Notes: generated by a model from the letters alone, not told the origin. A stretch of DNA of 64,000 nucleotides from CAIWHR01 sp963830485 (GCA_963830485.1 CAWHNE010000031.1:102698-166697); one strand, 5' to 3'. Counted from the stretch's first letter, positions 1 to 8,407 are shown. Numbers and translations: made by a program.

Positions 1-498
1 CTCGACGTGCTGCGGAGCCTGCGCCGGCGCGGCGACGCGCGCCCCGTGCTGATCGTCACCGCGCGCGACGCGGTCGCCGATCGCGTCGAGGGCCTCGACG
101 CGGGTGCCGACGACTATGTGGTGAAGCCGTTCGAGCTGACCGAGCTCGCGGCGCGGATCCGCGCGCTCCTGCGTCGCCGTACCGGCCGCGCGGCACCGGT
201 CGTCGAGTGGGGTCCGATCACGCTCGATCCAGCGACACACGAGGTCCGCGTGCGTGGCGAGCTCCTGCCGCTGTCGGCGCGTGAATTCGCCCTCCTCGCC
301 GCGCTGCTCGATCGCCCGGGCGCCGTGCTGTCGCGCGCGCAGCTCGAGGAGAAGCTCTACGGCTGGAACGAGGAGGTCGACAGCAACGCGGTCGAAGTGC
401 ACCTGTCCGCGCTGCGCCGCAAGCTGCCGCCCGACACGATCCGCAACGTGCGCGGCGTCGGTTGGTCCCTCGCGCGCGCGGACGCAGTGGCGCCATGA
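1..498 (+). CDS. OmpR/PhoB-family response regulator, 3' part
   Basis: The gene is cut by the left edge; codon phase begins at base 1 and it ends with TGA at 496-498. The visible 165 residues hold the second half of a receiver domain, with the switch threonine in LIVTARD and the conserved lysine in DDYVVKPFE, followed by a winged-helix DNA-binding domain (PLSAREFALLAALL ... VEVHLSALRRKL ... IRNVRGVGWSL). The phospho-acceptor aspartate lies outside the window. The family binds DNA as a dimer when phosphorylated by a partner kinase. The partner is almost certainly the kinase starting at 584, 85 bp downstream on the same strand. The stimulus is not evident. Confidence 0.93.
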   Translation, partial: LDVLRSLRRRGDARPVLIVTARDAVADRVEGLDAGADDYVVKPFELTELAARIRALLRRRTGRAAPVVEWGPITLDPATHEVRVRGELLPLSAREFALLAALLDRPGAVLSRAQLEEKLYGWNEEVDSNAVEVHLSALRRKLPPDTIRNVRGVGWSLARADAVAP

Positions 499-583
499 GC
501 GCCGCCGGGCCGCCCCCAGGCGCGAATTGCTCCCCCTCGGGGGGCAGCGCAGCGGCGACAGCCGCAAGCGTGGGGGCACATCA
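499..583. repeat. GC-rich palindromic intergenic element
   Basis: Between the regulator and its kinase lies a GC-rich element. It contains CCCCCTCGGGGGG (532-544), a perfect dyad around a short loop, flanked by GGGCCGCCCCCAGGCG on the left and GCGTGGGGGC on the right, which are also partly complementary. From memory, very similar short palindromes are scattered between genes in Burkholderiales. It replaces the usual tight coupling of a two-component pair and could fold in mRNA to attenuate the kinase. No other full copy was spotted in this window. Confidence 0.5.
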
Positions 584-1936
584 ATGACGTCCAGCCGCTC
601 GATCCGCCGCGAGCTCGTCGTCTGGCTGGCCGCCGGGCTCGCCGTCGCGCTCGCCGCTGCCGCGGTCGCCACGTACCTGCGCGCCCGCGAGGAAGCGAAT
701 GAGATCTTCGACTACCAGCTGCGGCAGATGGCGGCCTCGCTCACGGGCGTGCCGCTTGCCGGAACGCCGGGCGGCCTCGCGCTCGGCGACGACGCGCTCG
801 TCGTACAGGTCTGGGACAGGAACGGCGTCCAGCTCTTCCTCTCGCAGCCGCAGCAGCCGCTGCCGCAATACGCGCAGCTCGGCTTCAACACGGTGCAGAC
901 GCCCGCCGGCGCCTGGCGTGTGTTCAGCACGCTCGCCGGCGACCAGGTCGTGCAGGTAGCGCAACCCATGAGCGCACGGCGCGAGCTCGCGACCAGCATG
1001 GCGCTGCGGACGATCGTGCCGCTGCTTGTCGTCGCGCCGCTGCTCGCGCTCTTCATGGGCTATGGCGTGACGCGCGGCCTCGCCCCGCTCGCACGGCTCA
1101 CCGCGGCCGTCGGCAAGCGCGCGCCGGGCGGGCTCGAGCCGATCGACGAGGCGGGATTGCCCGACGAGGTGCGGCCGCTCGCGCACGCGCTCAACGGCCT
1201 CCTCGCCCGCCTCGAGCGCGCGCTGGGCGCGCAGCGCGCATTCATCGCCGACGCCGCACACGAGTTGCGCACGCCGCTCACCGCGGTTCACTTGCAGGCG
1301 CAACTCGCAGAGAGGGCGGTAGACGACGCCGAGCGGCGCGCGGCGCTCTCCGAGCTGCGCTCGGGCCTTACGCGCGCGACGCACCTGGTCGAGCAGCTCC
1401 TGACGCTCGCGCGAGAGGAACCGGGAGTCGCCGAGCGCGGCTTCGCGCCGGTGAATCTGACAGAGCTCGCACGGAGCGTCGTCGGCGACCACGCCGCGAT
1501 TGCGGCCGCGCGCGGCGTCGACCTGGGGATGACTGGCGCGGCCGCCGATGCGTCTGGCGCGCCGGCGGTCGTTGCCGACGGCGATGCGACCGCGCTGCGC
1601 GCGCTCGTGTCCAACCTCGTCGACAACGCCATTCGCTACACGCCGGAGGGCGGACGCGTCGACGTCGCCGTCGACCGGGATACGCACGATGCGGTCCTCG
1701 CGGTCCGCGATTCGGGCCCAGGTATTCCGGCGAGCGAGCGCGGCCGCGTCTTCGATCGCTTCTACCGCGCGCCGGCGCCCGGCACCGCGGACGTTCCGGG
1801 CAGCGGCCTCGGCCTCGCCATCGTCAAGCGCATCGCCGAGCGGCACGACGCGACGATCGAACTCGCGCCGGGACTCGCAGGACCGAGTGGCGAGGGACTG
1901 GCGGTGACGGTTCGCCTTCCGCGTGCGCATGCCTAA
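584..1936 (+). CDS. Two-component sensor histidine kinase (QseC/TctE-like)
   Basis: A 450-residue membrane histidine kinase. An N-terminal membrane helix (residues about 10-28) is followed by a sensor region of about 120 residues, a second membrane helix (about 140-160) and a HAMP-like segment. The HisKA domain has the H-box ADAAHELRTPLTAV, with phospho-acceptor near His226. The ATPase domain has an N-box (SNLVDNAIRYTPEGG), a G1 box (DSGPGI) and a G2 box (GSGLGLAIV). The ATG at 584 is preferred because the hydrophobic signal anchor follows it directly. It would phosphorylate the upstream OmpR-type regulator. Its last 8 bases overlap the start of the patatin-like gene. Confidence 0.93.
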   Translation: MTSSRSIRRELVVWLAAGLAVALAAAAVATYLRAREEANEIFDYQLRQMAASLTGVPLAGTPGGLALGDDALVVQVWDRNGVQLFLSQPQQPLPQYAQLGFNTVQTPAGAWRVFSTLAGDQVVQVAQPMSARRELATSMALRTIVPLLVVAPLLALFMGYGVTRGLAPLARLTAAVGKRAPGGLEPIDEAGLPDEVRPLAHALNGLLARLERALGAQRAFIADAAHELRTPLTAVHLQAQLAERAVDDAERRAALSELRSGLTRATHLVEQLLTLAREEPGVAERGFAPVNLTELARSVVGDHAAIAAARGVDLGMTGAAADASGAPAVVADGDATALRALVSNLVDNAIRYTPEGGRVDVAVDRDTHDAVLAVRDSGPGIPASERGRVFDRFYRAPAPGTADVPGSGLGLAIVKRIAERHDATIELAPGLAGPSGEGLAVTVRLPRAHA

Positions 1937-3350
1937 GCGCGGACGCACCGCACCGGCGGTCGTCGCGGCGATGCTCGCCGCGTCGCTCGCCGCGTGTGCG
2001 AGCCGACCGATCAACGTCGGCATCCAGGAGCACGAGCCCTACTCGCCCGCGCAGGATCACGATGCGGGCCGCGGCGACCACACGTTGGCGCTCGTGCTCG
2101 CGTTCTCGGGCGGCGGGACGCGCGCCGCGGCGTTCTCGTTCGGCGTGCTCGAGGAGCTGCGTCGCACCCCGCTCCCCGGTCCGCCGCCGCGGCGGATGCT
2201 CGACGAAGTCGACACGATCATGGGCATCTCGGGCGGCAGCTTCACCGCGCTGTCGTACGCGCTCTACGGCGAGCGGCTGTTCGACGAATACGACGCGCGG
2301 TTCCTGAAACGCGACGTGCAGGGGTATCTGGTCGCGTCGGTACTCAACCCGATCAACTGGCCCGCACTCGCCTCACCCGCGTACGGCCGCTCCGACCTTG
2401 CGGCCGAGTACTACAACGAGATCCTGTTCGAGCACGCGACGTTCGGCGAGATCCTGCACAAGCCTGACACCCCGACGATCCACATCTCTGCGACCGACAT
2501 CACGACTGGCGGGCGCTTCATGTTCGGCAAGGGCGAGTTCGACCTGATCTGCTCGGACATTCGCACCTTCCCGCTCTCGCGGGCAGCCGCCGCATCGTCG
2601 GCCGTCCCCGTCCTCCTCTCGCCGATTACGCTCGACAACCATGCCGGAACCTGCGGGACGCGGGTGTCCGAACGCCTCCGGCGGTTCACGGGCGGCGTGG
2701 CGGCGGACCTGCCCGGCCGCGCGCGGCTGCGCGTCCAGGAAGCGACGGCCCTCGAGGACAGGGTCGCGCGCCCGTACATCCATCTCGTCGACGGCGGCGT
2801 CTCCGACAACCTGGGCTTGCGCGGCGTCGTCGAGTCGATGGACGTGATCGAACACAACGCGACCTTCCGCGAGCTCGTCGGCGTCAACCGGCTGCGGCGG
2901 CTAGCGATCGTCATCGTCAACTCGCGGGCGGATCCGCCGCACGACTGGGACAAGACCGAATCGGGGCCGGGCATAGTCGGCCAGCTGCTCAAGGCGAGTG
3001 GCGTCCCGATCGACCGTTACTCGTACGAGCAGGTCGAGCTCCTGAAGGACATGATCGACCGGTGGGCGCTGATGCGCGACCGGTCGCGGCTCGCGGGGCT
3101 CGAGGGGTGGCCGGCCGATCCCTCGCTGACCGAACTGCCGAAGATGGAGTTCTACCCGATCGACGTGAGCTTCGAACGAATCGCCGATCCCGAACGGCGC
3201 CGCCGATTCATGAGCCTGCCGACGAGCTTCGCCCTCCGCGCCGAGGACGTCGACGCGCTGCGCGACGTCGCGGGCGAGCTCCTGCGCGAGAACGCGGTCT
3301 ACAGGAAGCTCGTGCGCGACCTGGGTGGCACGCTCGCGCCGCCCCCTTAA
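1929..3350 (+). CDS. Patatin-like phospholipase lipoprotein
   Basis: A 473-residue protein starting with a lipoprotein signal (lipobox AASLAACAS), so it is probably anchored in the outer membrane. The patatin fold is shown by the oxyanion loop SGGGTRAAAF, the nucleophile elbow GISGGS with its catalytic serine, and DGGVSDN carrying the catalytic aspartate of the Ser-Asp dyad. The family hydrolyses acyl chains of phospholipids or other lipids. The start overlaps the kinase stop (ATGCCTAA), so the two are translationally coupled; GTG at 1923 is an alternative start. The substrate is unknown. Confidence 0.88.
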   Translation: MPKRGRTAPAVVAAMLAASLAACASRPINVGIQEHEPYSPAQDHDAGRGDHTLALVLAFSGGGTRAAAFSFGVLEELRRTPLPGPPPRRMLDEVDTIMGISGGSFTALSYALYGERLFDEYDARFLKRDVQGYLVASVLNPINWPALASPAYGRSDLAAEYYNEILFEHATFGEILHKPDTPTIHISATDITTGGRFMFGKGEFDLICSDIRTFPLSRAAAASSAVPVLLSPITLDNHAGTCGTRVSERLRRFTGGVAADLPGRARLRVQEATALEDRVARPYIHLVDGGVSDNLGLRGVVESMDVIEHNATFRELVGVNRLRRLAIVIVNSRADPPHDWDKTESGPGIVGQLLKASGVPIDRYSYEQVELLKDMIDRWALMRDRSRLAGLEGWPADPSLTELPKMEFYPIDVSFERIADPERRRRFMSLPTSFALRAEDVDALRDVAGELLRENAVYRKLVRDLGGTLAPPP

Positions 3351-3430
3351 GCCTGCCTTAAGTATTCGCTCCTACCTTGGCGGCAACCGGGAGTTGCAGC
3401 GCCCGGCCCTTCCATTGCCAGGAGAATTCG

Positions 3431-4879
3431 ATGCAAGCCAGCACGTTCAAGCGCAGCGCCGTCGCACTTGCGATCGTCGGCGCGTTCGCGGCCGGCACGG
3501 TGATCGCCGAACGCGCCGTCACGATCAAACCGGCGGGCGCCGCGGCGCCGGTAATCGCCGCCGCGCCGGAGGCCACCGTCGCGCTGCCCGACTTCACGGC
3601 GCTCGTCGCGAAACACGGGCCCGCGGTCGTGCAGATCAGCGTCATCCACGAGGCGCGCAAGGCATCTCTGCGCGGCATGCCCGACCTCGACGACGACGAG
3701 CTGCCTCCCCAGTTCCGCCGCTTCTTCAACATGCCGCAGCCGCGCAACGCACCCCCGATGGGAGGCATGGGCTCCGGCTTCGTCGTCGACGCGAACGGTG
3801 TGATCCTCACCAATGCGCATGTCGTCGCCGACGCCGACGAGGTGACGGTCCGGCTCGCCGACAAGCGCGAGTTCAAGGCGAAGGTGCTGGGCAGCGACAA
3901 GACGACCGACATCGCGGTGCTGAAGATCGACGCGACCGGCCTGCCGACCGTGAAGATCGGCGATCCTGCCACAACGCGCGTCGGCGAATGGGTCGTCGCG
4001 ATCGGCGCGCCGTTCGGCCTCGACAACACGGTGACATCCGGCATCGTCAGCGCGAAGGCGCGCGCGCTGCCCGGCGACGCCGTGGTGCCGTTCATCCAGA
4101 CCGACGCGGCGGTGAACCCCGGCAACTCGGGCGGACCGCTGTTCAACCTCAAGGGCGAAGTGATCGGCATAAACTCGCAGATCTTCAGCCGCAGCGGCGG
4201 CTTCCAGGGCCTCGCGTTTGCCGTGCCCATCGACGTCGCGATGGACGTCAAGGACCAGATCCAGACGCACGGCAAGGTGAGCCACGGCCGGCTCGGCGTG
4301 ACGATTCAGGAAGTGAACCAGGCGCTCGCCGACAACTTCGGCCTCAAGATGCCCGGCGGCGCGCTCGTGAGCTCGGTCGCGAAAGACAGCCCAGCAGCGA
4401 AGGCAGGACTCGAGCCTGGCGACGTCATCGTCAAGTTCGAGGGCAAGGACATTTCACGCTCGTCCGAGCTGCCGTCGCTCGTCGCGCAGGTGAAGCCGGG
4501 ACAGCAGGTGACGCTCGACGTGTGGCGCGACGGCAAGGCGAAGACGCTGACGGCGACGATGGGCGAGCTCTCCGATCGGACGACAATCGCGTCCGCAAAG
4601 GGCGAAGCCGCGAAGGGCAAGCTCGGCGTCGCCGTGCGACCGCTGTCGCCGGAGGAACGGAAGTCGGGCGAGGTCGCGAACGGCGTCGTCGTCGAGGACG
4701 TGGCGGGCGCTGCCGCCAAGGCGGGCGTGCGCCCCGGCGACGTCATCGTCGCGGTCAACAACACGCCGGTGAAGAGTCCCGAGCAGCTCCGTGAGCTCGT
4801 CGGCAAAGCCGGCAAGACTGTGGCACTCCTCGTCCAGCGCGAGGACGCGCGGATCTTCATTCCGGTGACGCTCGGGTAG
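3431..4879 (+). CDS. degP: DegP/MucD-type periplasmic serine protease
   Basis: A 482-residue periplasmic trypsin-like protease and chaperone. A signal peptide covers about residues 1-27. The catalytic triad is His130 (LTNAHVV), Asp160 (TTDIAVLKID) and Ser233 (NPGNSGGPLFN). Two PDZ domains follow (about 275-365 and 385-478), each with a recognisable binding loop such as GALVSSVAKDSPAAKAG. The length matches Do/HtrA proteases. The ATG at 3431 follows the ribosome site AGGAGA at 3420-3425; upstream in-frame codons have no such site. It lies downstream of a two-component pair, which fits envelope-stress control, and is closed by a strong terminator. Confidence 0.95.
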   Translation: MQASTFKRSAVALAIVGAFAAGTVIAERAVTIKPAGAAAPVIAAAPEATVALPDFTALVAKHGPAVVQISVIHEARKASLRGMPDLDDDELPPQFRRFFNMPQPRNAPPMGGMGSGFVVDANGVILTNAHVVADADEVTVRLADKREFKAKVLGSDKTTDIAVLKIDATGLPTVKIGDPATTRVGEWVVAIGAPFGLDNTVTSGIVSAKARALPGDAVVPFIQTDAAVNPGNSGGPLFNLKGEVIGINSQIFSRSGGFQGLAFAVPIDVAMDVKDQIQTHGKVSHGRLGVTIQEVNQALADNFGLKMPGGALVSSVAKDSPAAKAGLEPGDVIVKFEGKDISRSSELPSLVAQVKPGQQVTLDVWRDGKAKTLTATMGELSDRTTIASAKGEAAKGKLGVAVRPLSPEERKSGEVANGVVVEDVAGAAAKAGVRPGDVIVAVNNTPVKSPEQLRELVGKAGKTVALLVQREDARIFIPVTLG

Positions 4880-4943
4880 CGCGCGAGCGACGGGTCCGAG
4901 CGCCAGGCGCTGGGGCCGCGAACGTTGGTGGTGTACCCCTTTC

Positions 4944-4973
4944 GGGCGGGACCCTCGGGCCCGCCCTCTTTTT
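4944..4973 (+). terminator. Rho-independent terminator after degP
   Basis: GGGCGGG (4944-4950) pairs with CCCGCCC (4960-4966) around a short loop, and TCTTTTT follows directly. Confidence 0.9.
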
Positions 4974-5066
4974 ATCCATTGCTCGAGAAATGCGTCGCAA
5001 CGCATTGATCGTCCAAGATCAATTGTAACGACGTTTGGCACTTGCGACTCCACCCTGAGGAGGGGC

Positions 5067-5097
5067 TTGACACCATTAGATATTTAAGTGATATCAT
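5067..5097 (+). promoter_or_regulatory. Promoter and operator-like palindrome upstream of the SPFH gene
   Basis: TTGACA (5067-5072) is a perfect -35 hexamer. An AT-rich stretch follows, with a -10-like GATATC 17 bp downstream. The -10 lies inside the palindrome TGATATCA (5089-5096), and a second GATATT sits at 5079-5084. Such an AT-rich block is exceptional in this GC-rich window. Overlap of a palindrome with the -10 suggests repression, possibly by the ribbon-helix-helix protein encoded at 6806; that link is inference. Confidence 0.6.
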
Positions 5098-5161
5098 TTT
5101 GCTATGGCCGGCAGGGAGCCGCCGTCGCGGCGCCGATCCGGCGGTCTCAGGGAGGTCGACC

Positions 5162-6094
5162 ATGGCAAGCAATGCGGTTCCGGGCGGAAACGTCCACCAG
5201 GAATCCCCCGTCGCGACGTTCAATGGCTTCGCCTGGCTCGCCGTCGGGCTCGCGCTCGTGGTGCTCGCGGTCTACGTGATCTTGAGCGGGATCTTCGCGG
5301 CGACGAACCGGGGCGCACCCGGCGCGTGGCCGTTCGTCGAAGGGGCGCTGATCTTCGTCGCCGCGGCCTTCGTGCTGGGCGGGCTCTACACGCTGCAGCC
5401 CAACGAGGCCGCGATCCTCCAGCTCTTCGGCGCGTACAAGGGCACGACGCGCGTGCCCGGCCTGCGCGGTACGAACCCCTTCTACACGCGCAAGAAGATC
5501 TCGCTCCGCGCACGGAACCTGAACGGCGAGCGGCTCAAGGTCAACGACAAGCGCGGCAATCCGATCGAGATCGCTGCGGTCGTCGTCTGGCGCGTCGACG
5601 ACACCGCGAAAGCGTTCTTCGACGTCGACGACTACGACCATTACGTGAAGCTCCAGGCCGAGGCCGCAGTCCGCCACCTCGCGTCGTCGTTCGCCTACGA
5701 CGAGGACGAGAGCCATCCGGCCGCGACCCGCGAGCCGACGCTCCTCGCGAGCGCCGACGTGGTCGTCCGCGCGCTCGTCCGCGAGCTGCAGGCGCGCTTC
5801 GACAAGGCCGGCGTCGTCGTCGAGGAGGCGCGGCTGACGCACCTCGCCTACGCGCCCGAGATCGCGCAGGTCATGCTGCGCCGGCAGCAGGCCGAGGCGA
5901 TCATCTCGGCCCGCGCGAAGATCGTCACCGGCGCGGTGTCGATGGTCGAGATGGCGCTGAACGAATTGTCGGCGAAGCAGGTGGTCCACCTCGACGACGA
6001 GCGCAAGGCGTCGATGGTCAACAACCTGATGACGGTGCTGTGCGCCGAGTCCGACGTGCAGCCGGTCGTCAACACCGGAACGCTCTACACCTGA
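5162..6094 (+). CDS. SPFH/band 7 domain membrane protein
   Basis: A 310-residue protein with two N-terminal membrane helices (about residues 20-45 and 57-77) and then an SPFH (stomatin/prohibitin/flotillin/HflK) domain. Typical features are TLQPNEAAILQLFGAYKGT, a segment resembling the HflK/stomatin core (IEIAAVVVWRVDDTAKAFF), and the C-terminal helical part with RRQQAEAIISAR. SPFH proteins form large membrane-bound cages or microdomains and often partner proteases. The ATG at 5162 sits behind GGGAGG. It heads a tight same-strand run (5162 to about 7555) with a 50-residue membrane peptide, a DUF1648-like membrane protein, a ribbon-helix-helix protein and a glycine-repeat protein. Confidence 0.9.
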   Translation: MASNAVPGGNVHQESPVATFNGFAWLAVGLALVVLAVYVILSGIFAATNRGAPGAWPFVEGALIFVAAAFVLGGLYTLQPNEAAILQLFGAYKGTTRVPGLRGTNPFYTRKKISLRARNLNGERLKVNDKRGNPIEIAAVVVWRVDDTAKAFFDVDDYDHYVKLQAEAAVRHLASSFAYDEDESHPAATREPTLLASADVVVRALVRELQARFDKAGVVVEEARLTHLAYAPEIAQVMLRRQQAEAIISARAKIVTGAVSMVEMALNELSAKQVVHLDDERKASMVNNLMTVLCAESDVQPVVNTGTLYT

Positions 6095-6107
6095 CGGAGG
6101 GACGGCG

Positions 6108-6260
6108 ATGAACGCACTCGCGCGCAATGCAGGAGGGCTGTGGATCGCGGTCGGGGCCGGCGCCGGTACGGCGCTCGGCGTACTGGTGGGATACGCGTCG
6201 GTCGGGCTCGCGCTCGGTGTCGTCGCCGGCATCGTTGCGGGCTTCCTGGCCCGGCGCTGA
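6108..6260 (+). CDS. Small glycine-rich membrane protein
   Basis: A 50-residue protein read from ATG 6108 behind GGAGGG. Nearly the whole chain is a pair of small-residue membrane helices (AVGAGAGTALGVLVGYAS and VGLALGVVAGIVAGFLARR), ending in a positive tail. Glycine spacing every four residues suggests helix packing. It lies 13 bp after the SPFH gene and 10 bp before the next start, so co-translation is likely. A role as an SPFH partner is inference. Confidence 0.65.
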   Translation: MNALARNAGGLWIAVGAGAGTALGVLVGYASVGLALGVVAGIVAGFLARR

Positions 6261-6270
6261 GGAGGATGCG

Positions 6271-6771
6271 ATGACTCGTCTCGCCTGGCTCTGCTACGCG
6301 TTCAGCGCCGCCGTCGCGACGTCCTTCATCGTCGCCACGACGGGCGCGATGCCCGCGCGAGGTCGCGTCGCACTTCGGTTGCGGCACGCGCGCGAATGCC
6401 TGGATGTCGCACGACGTCTACCTCGCGTTCATGCTCGCGTTCGGGCTCGTGCTTCCGGTCGATCGTCGCGGCCACGATCGCGTTCCTGCCGCGTGTCCGT
6501 CCCGACGCGATCAACATCCCGAACCGCGAATACTGGCTCGCGTTCCCCCGCCGGCAGGAGACGATCGACGCGCTGAGCGCGCACGGCGCGTGGTTCGGGT
6601 GCCTGCTGACGATCTTCATCGCCGGCATCCACTACGTGGTGCTCGAGGCGAACCGGGTGACCCCGGCGCGGCTGCCGGCCGAACTCTTCTTCACGCTGCT
6701 CGCCGCGTTCGGCGTCGGTACTCGTGGTGTGGATCGGCGCGCTCTGGTTGCGCTTCCGCAACCGCAGCTGA
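6271..6771 (+). pseudogene. DUF1648-like membrane protein, frame interrupted three times
   Basis: ATG 6271 follows AGGAGG. The reconstructed chain has a first helix (TRLAWLCYAFSAAVATSFIV), the DUF1648-type signature MPAEVASHFGCGTRANAWM, then further helices (VYLAFMLAFGLVLP, WFGCLLTIFIAGIHYVVL, ELFFTLLAAFGV and LVVWIGALWLRFRNRS) and TGA at 6769-6771, about 166 residues in all. To read it, one extra base must be skipped near 6358, 6452 and 6718; each change is +1. All motifs remain intact between breaks, so sequence-level insertions are more likely than decay. Function unknown; it sits inside the SPFH cluster. Confidence 0.65.
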
Positions 6772-6805
6772 CGCACGCCGCCACACGACGGGGCCGGGCG
6801 CGGCG

Positions 6806-7000
6806 ATGGCCGACAAGAAGGCGTTCCTGCTGCGGATCGACCCGGCCGTGTGGGCGGAGCTCGAGCGGCTCGCGCAGGCGGAGCTCCGCAGCGTCAACGC
6901 GCAGATCGAGTTCCTGCTGCGCGACGCGCTCGCCCGTCGCGGCCGCACACCGAAGCCGCGCGGCGCGCAACCGACGACGGCGGGCGCCGAGGATTCGTGA
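6806..7000 (+). CDS. Arc-like ribbon-helix-helix DNA-binding protein
   Basis: A 64-residue protein from ATG 6806. The Arc/MetJ ribbon-helix-helix pattern is clear: a strand KKAFLLRIDPAVWAELERLA, a turn, and a second helix RSVNAQIEFLLRDALARR. Such proteins dimerise and bind short palindromes. In this cluster it is a good candidate to repress the SPFH promoter at 5067-5097. No adjacent toxin gene is seen, so a toxin-antitoxin role is not supported. Confidence 0.8.
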   Translation: MADKKAFLLRIDPAVWAELERLAQAELRSVNAQIEFLLRDALARRGRTPKPRGAQPTTAGAEDS

Positions 7001-7036
7001 CACTCTCTATCGCGTCGATCTCAAGGAGACCGCTCT

Positions 7037-7555
7037 ATGCCCGCATCTGATCGCTTCGGTTCTACCCGCACTGGCGACACTCCGCCCTCCTCGGCCATCA
7101 TGCGCGGCGTGCGTCGCCGCAGCGACTACGAGTATCTCGGACTGCCCTTGTGGTCCGTGGCGATCGGCCCCGACCCGGAGAAGGGTGAAGTGCGCGGCCA
7201 CGCGAAGGGCATCCTCGCGATCGGCGACATCGCAACCGGATTCATCGCGATCGGCGGGCTCGCGCGCGGCGGCATCGCCTTGGGCGGGCTCGCCGTCGGG
7301 CTCGTCGCGTTCGGCGGCTTCGCGCTGGGCGGACTCGCGTTCGGTGGCCTCGCGATCGGCATCCTCGCGCTGGGCGGGGGCGCCGCCGGCTGGGCCGCGA
7401 TCGGCGGTGCGGCCGCGGGCGTCTACGCGGTCGGCGGCGCGGCGTGGGGCACGTACGTCGTCAGCGCCGTCGAACGCAGCCCCGAGGCGATCGCATTCTT
7501 CTCGCAATTCGAGGCACTGCGCGCGCTACTCCCGCCGAACGTGCTGCGACGCTGA
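7037..7555 (+). CDS. Glycine-repeat membrane-like protein
   Basis: A 172-residue protein from ATG 7037 behind AAGGAG. The N-terminal 60 residues are polar (YEYLGLPLWSVAIGPDPE). Residues about 58-135 are short repeats of the kind xIGGLARGG, xALGGLAVG, xAFGGFALGG and xAFGGLAIG, an alternation of Gly and aliphatic residues every 6-7 positions. This could be a beta-solenoid-like stack or glycine-zipper helices. The last 35 residues are polar again. I do not recognise a functional family. It ends the SPFH gene run. Confidence 0.75.
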   Translation: MPASDRFGSTRTGDTPPSSAIMRGVRRRSDYEYLGLPLWSVAIGPDPEKGEVRGHAKGILAIGDIATGFIAIGGLARGGIALGGLAVGLVAFGGFALGGLAFGGLAIGILALGGGAAGWAAIGGAAAGVYAVGGAAWGTYVVSAVERSPEAIAFFSQFEALRALLPPNVLRR

Positions 7556-7708
7556 TCGACGATCGACACCCGAATGGTCGTCTGTCCGCCAATCGATGGC
7601 TCGAGTTTGATCTTGCGCGGAGGGACGCGTACATTGACGCGGTGCGTTGCGTCGAAAGACGAGGCCTCTTCGGTCGATCCGGTGCTCCGCAATAGTTAGG
7701 CACCCGCT

Positions 7709-7993
7709 ATGCATCCACTGCTACGCATCTGGGCAATATCTGCAGCTTGCATCGCACTCATCCTGATGGCGCGCGGCGCGTTCGCGTTGGCTGTCGCCTT
7801 TTTTCTCTTCTCGCCCGCTCCGGTCCTGCTCTTCTCCCACGGCTATCCGGAGCAGCAGCGCCTCTCCACCTCGTGGCTCGTTCTTCTGGGCGCCGTCCTC
7901 GTCGCCCTCGCCATCGTCCTGGCGGTCGTTGTTTATCTCGGCGGTGTTCCGCCCATCCACGAGTGGCGGGGCGGGGGCGGAGCTGGGAGGTGA
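7709..7993 (+). CDS. Small integral membrane protein, cassette-like
   Basis: A 94-residue protein from ATG 7709 with two long hydrophobic helices (ISAACIALILMARGAFALAV and WLVLLGAVLVALAIVLAVVV). No family recognised. The start lies 7 bp after GTTAGGC (7695-7701), the exact right core of integron attC sites, and an attC-like fold follows the stop at 8010-8084. The codon use is less GC-biased than in neighbouring operons, in keeping with acquired DNA. Confidence 0.6.
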   Translation: MHPLLRIWAISAACIALILMARGAFALAVAFFLFSPAPVLLFSHGYPEQQRLSTSWLVLLGAVLVALAIVLAVVVYLGGVPPIHEWRGGGGAGR

Positions 7994-8009
7994 GGATTCA
8001 AGTCATGGC

Positions 8010-8084
8010 GCCTGACCCGACGGTCAACGCGGACGCGGCACGTCGTGTCCGCCCCGGGCAGCCGGTTGCCTCGCCTCGTCGGGC
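8010..8084 (+). other. attC-like recombination site (candidate)
   Basis: Outer arms GCCTGAC (8010-8016) and GTCGGGC (8078-8084) are almost complementary and each differs by one base from the RYYYAAC/GTTRRRY core. Inner arms GGTCAAC (8022-8028) and CCGGTTGCC (8062-8070) match the usual L''/L' pattern with an unpaired base. A central stem GCGGAC (8029-8034)/GTCCGC (8047-8052) completes a hairpin of about 75 bp, normal for attC. A matching GTTAGGC stands at 7695-7701, so the gene between them has the layout of one gene cassette. No integrase gene is visible. Confidence 0.55.
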
Positions 8085-8116
8085 AGCGTAGCGCACTCCG
8101 TAGGCTCCGTCGGACC

Positions 8117-8377
8117 ATGGCTCACGACGACCAGGCGACACTGATCGGTTTCGTTGGCGTCGCCCTTCTGCTGATCGCGTTCCTCCTCAATCTGTTCAAG
8201 GTGCTCCGATCGGACGGCCATCTCTACATGAGCCTCAATCTCGTGGGCGCTGGTCTGGCGTGTTACTCGTCCTATCTGATCAGCTTCATGCCTTTCGTCA
8301 TCCTGGAGGGCGCGTGGGCCTTGGTGGCCATGGCTGCAATCACGCGAGCATTGTTCCTTGGTACGAAGGCCAGCTAG
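8117..8377 (+). CDS. Small membrane protein, cassette-like
   Basis: An 86-residue protein from ATG 8117. Three hydrophobic helices are visible (LIGFVGVALLLIAFLLNLF, LYMSLNLVGAGLACYSSYLI and FVILEGAWALVAMAAITRAL). The pattern resembles small CBU_0592-type membrane proteins, but I cannot assign a function. It lies 32 bp downstream of the attC-like site and 30 bp upstream of a monooxygenase-like gene. Confidence 0.65.
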   Translation: MAHDDQATLIGFVGVALLLIAFLLNLFKVLRSDGHLYMSLNLVGAGLACYSSYLISFMPFVILEGAWALVAMAAITRALFLGTKAS

Positions 8378-8407
8378 CCAAGCAAAAGCCTCTGATTCCA
8401 GATCGCC

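Noticed and set aside
581..2023. A 480-codon minus-strand open frame opposite the first histidine kinase
   Set aside because: Low-complexity Arg/Ala/Glu composition and no domain; the plus strand encodes a clear kinase.
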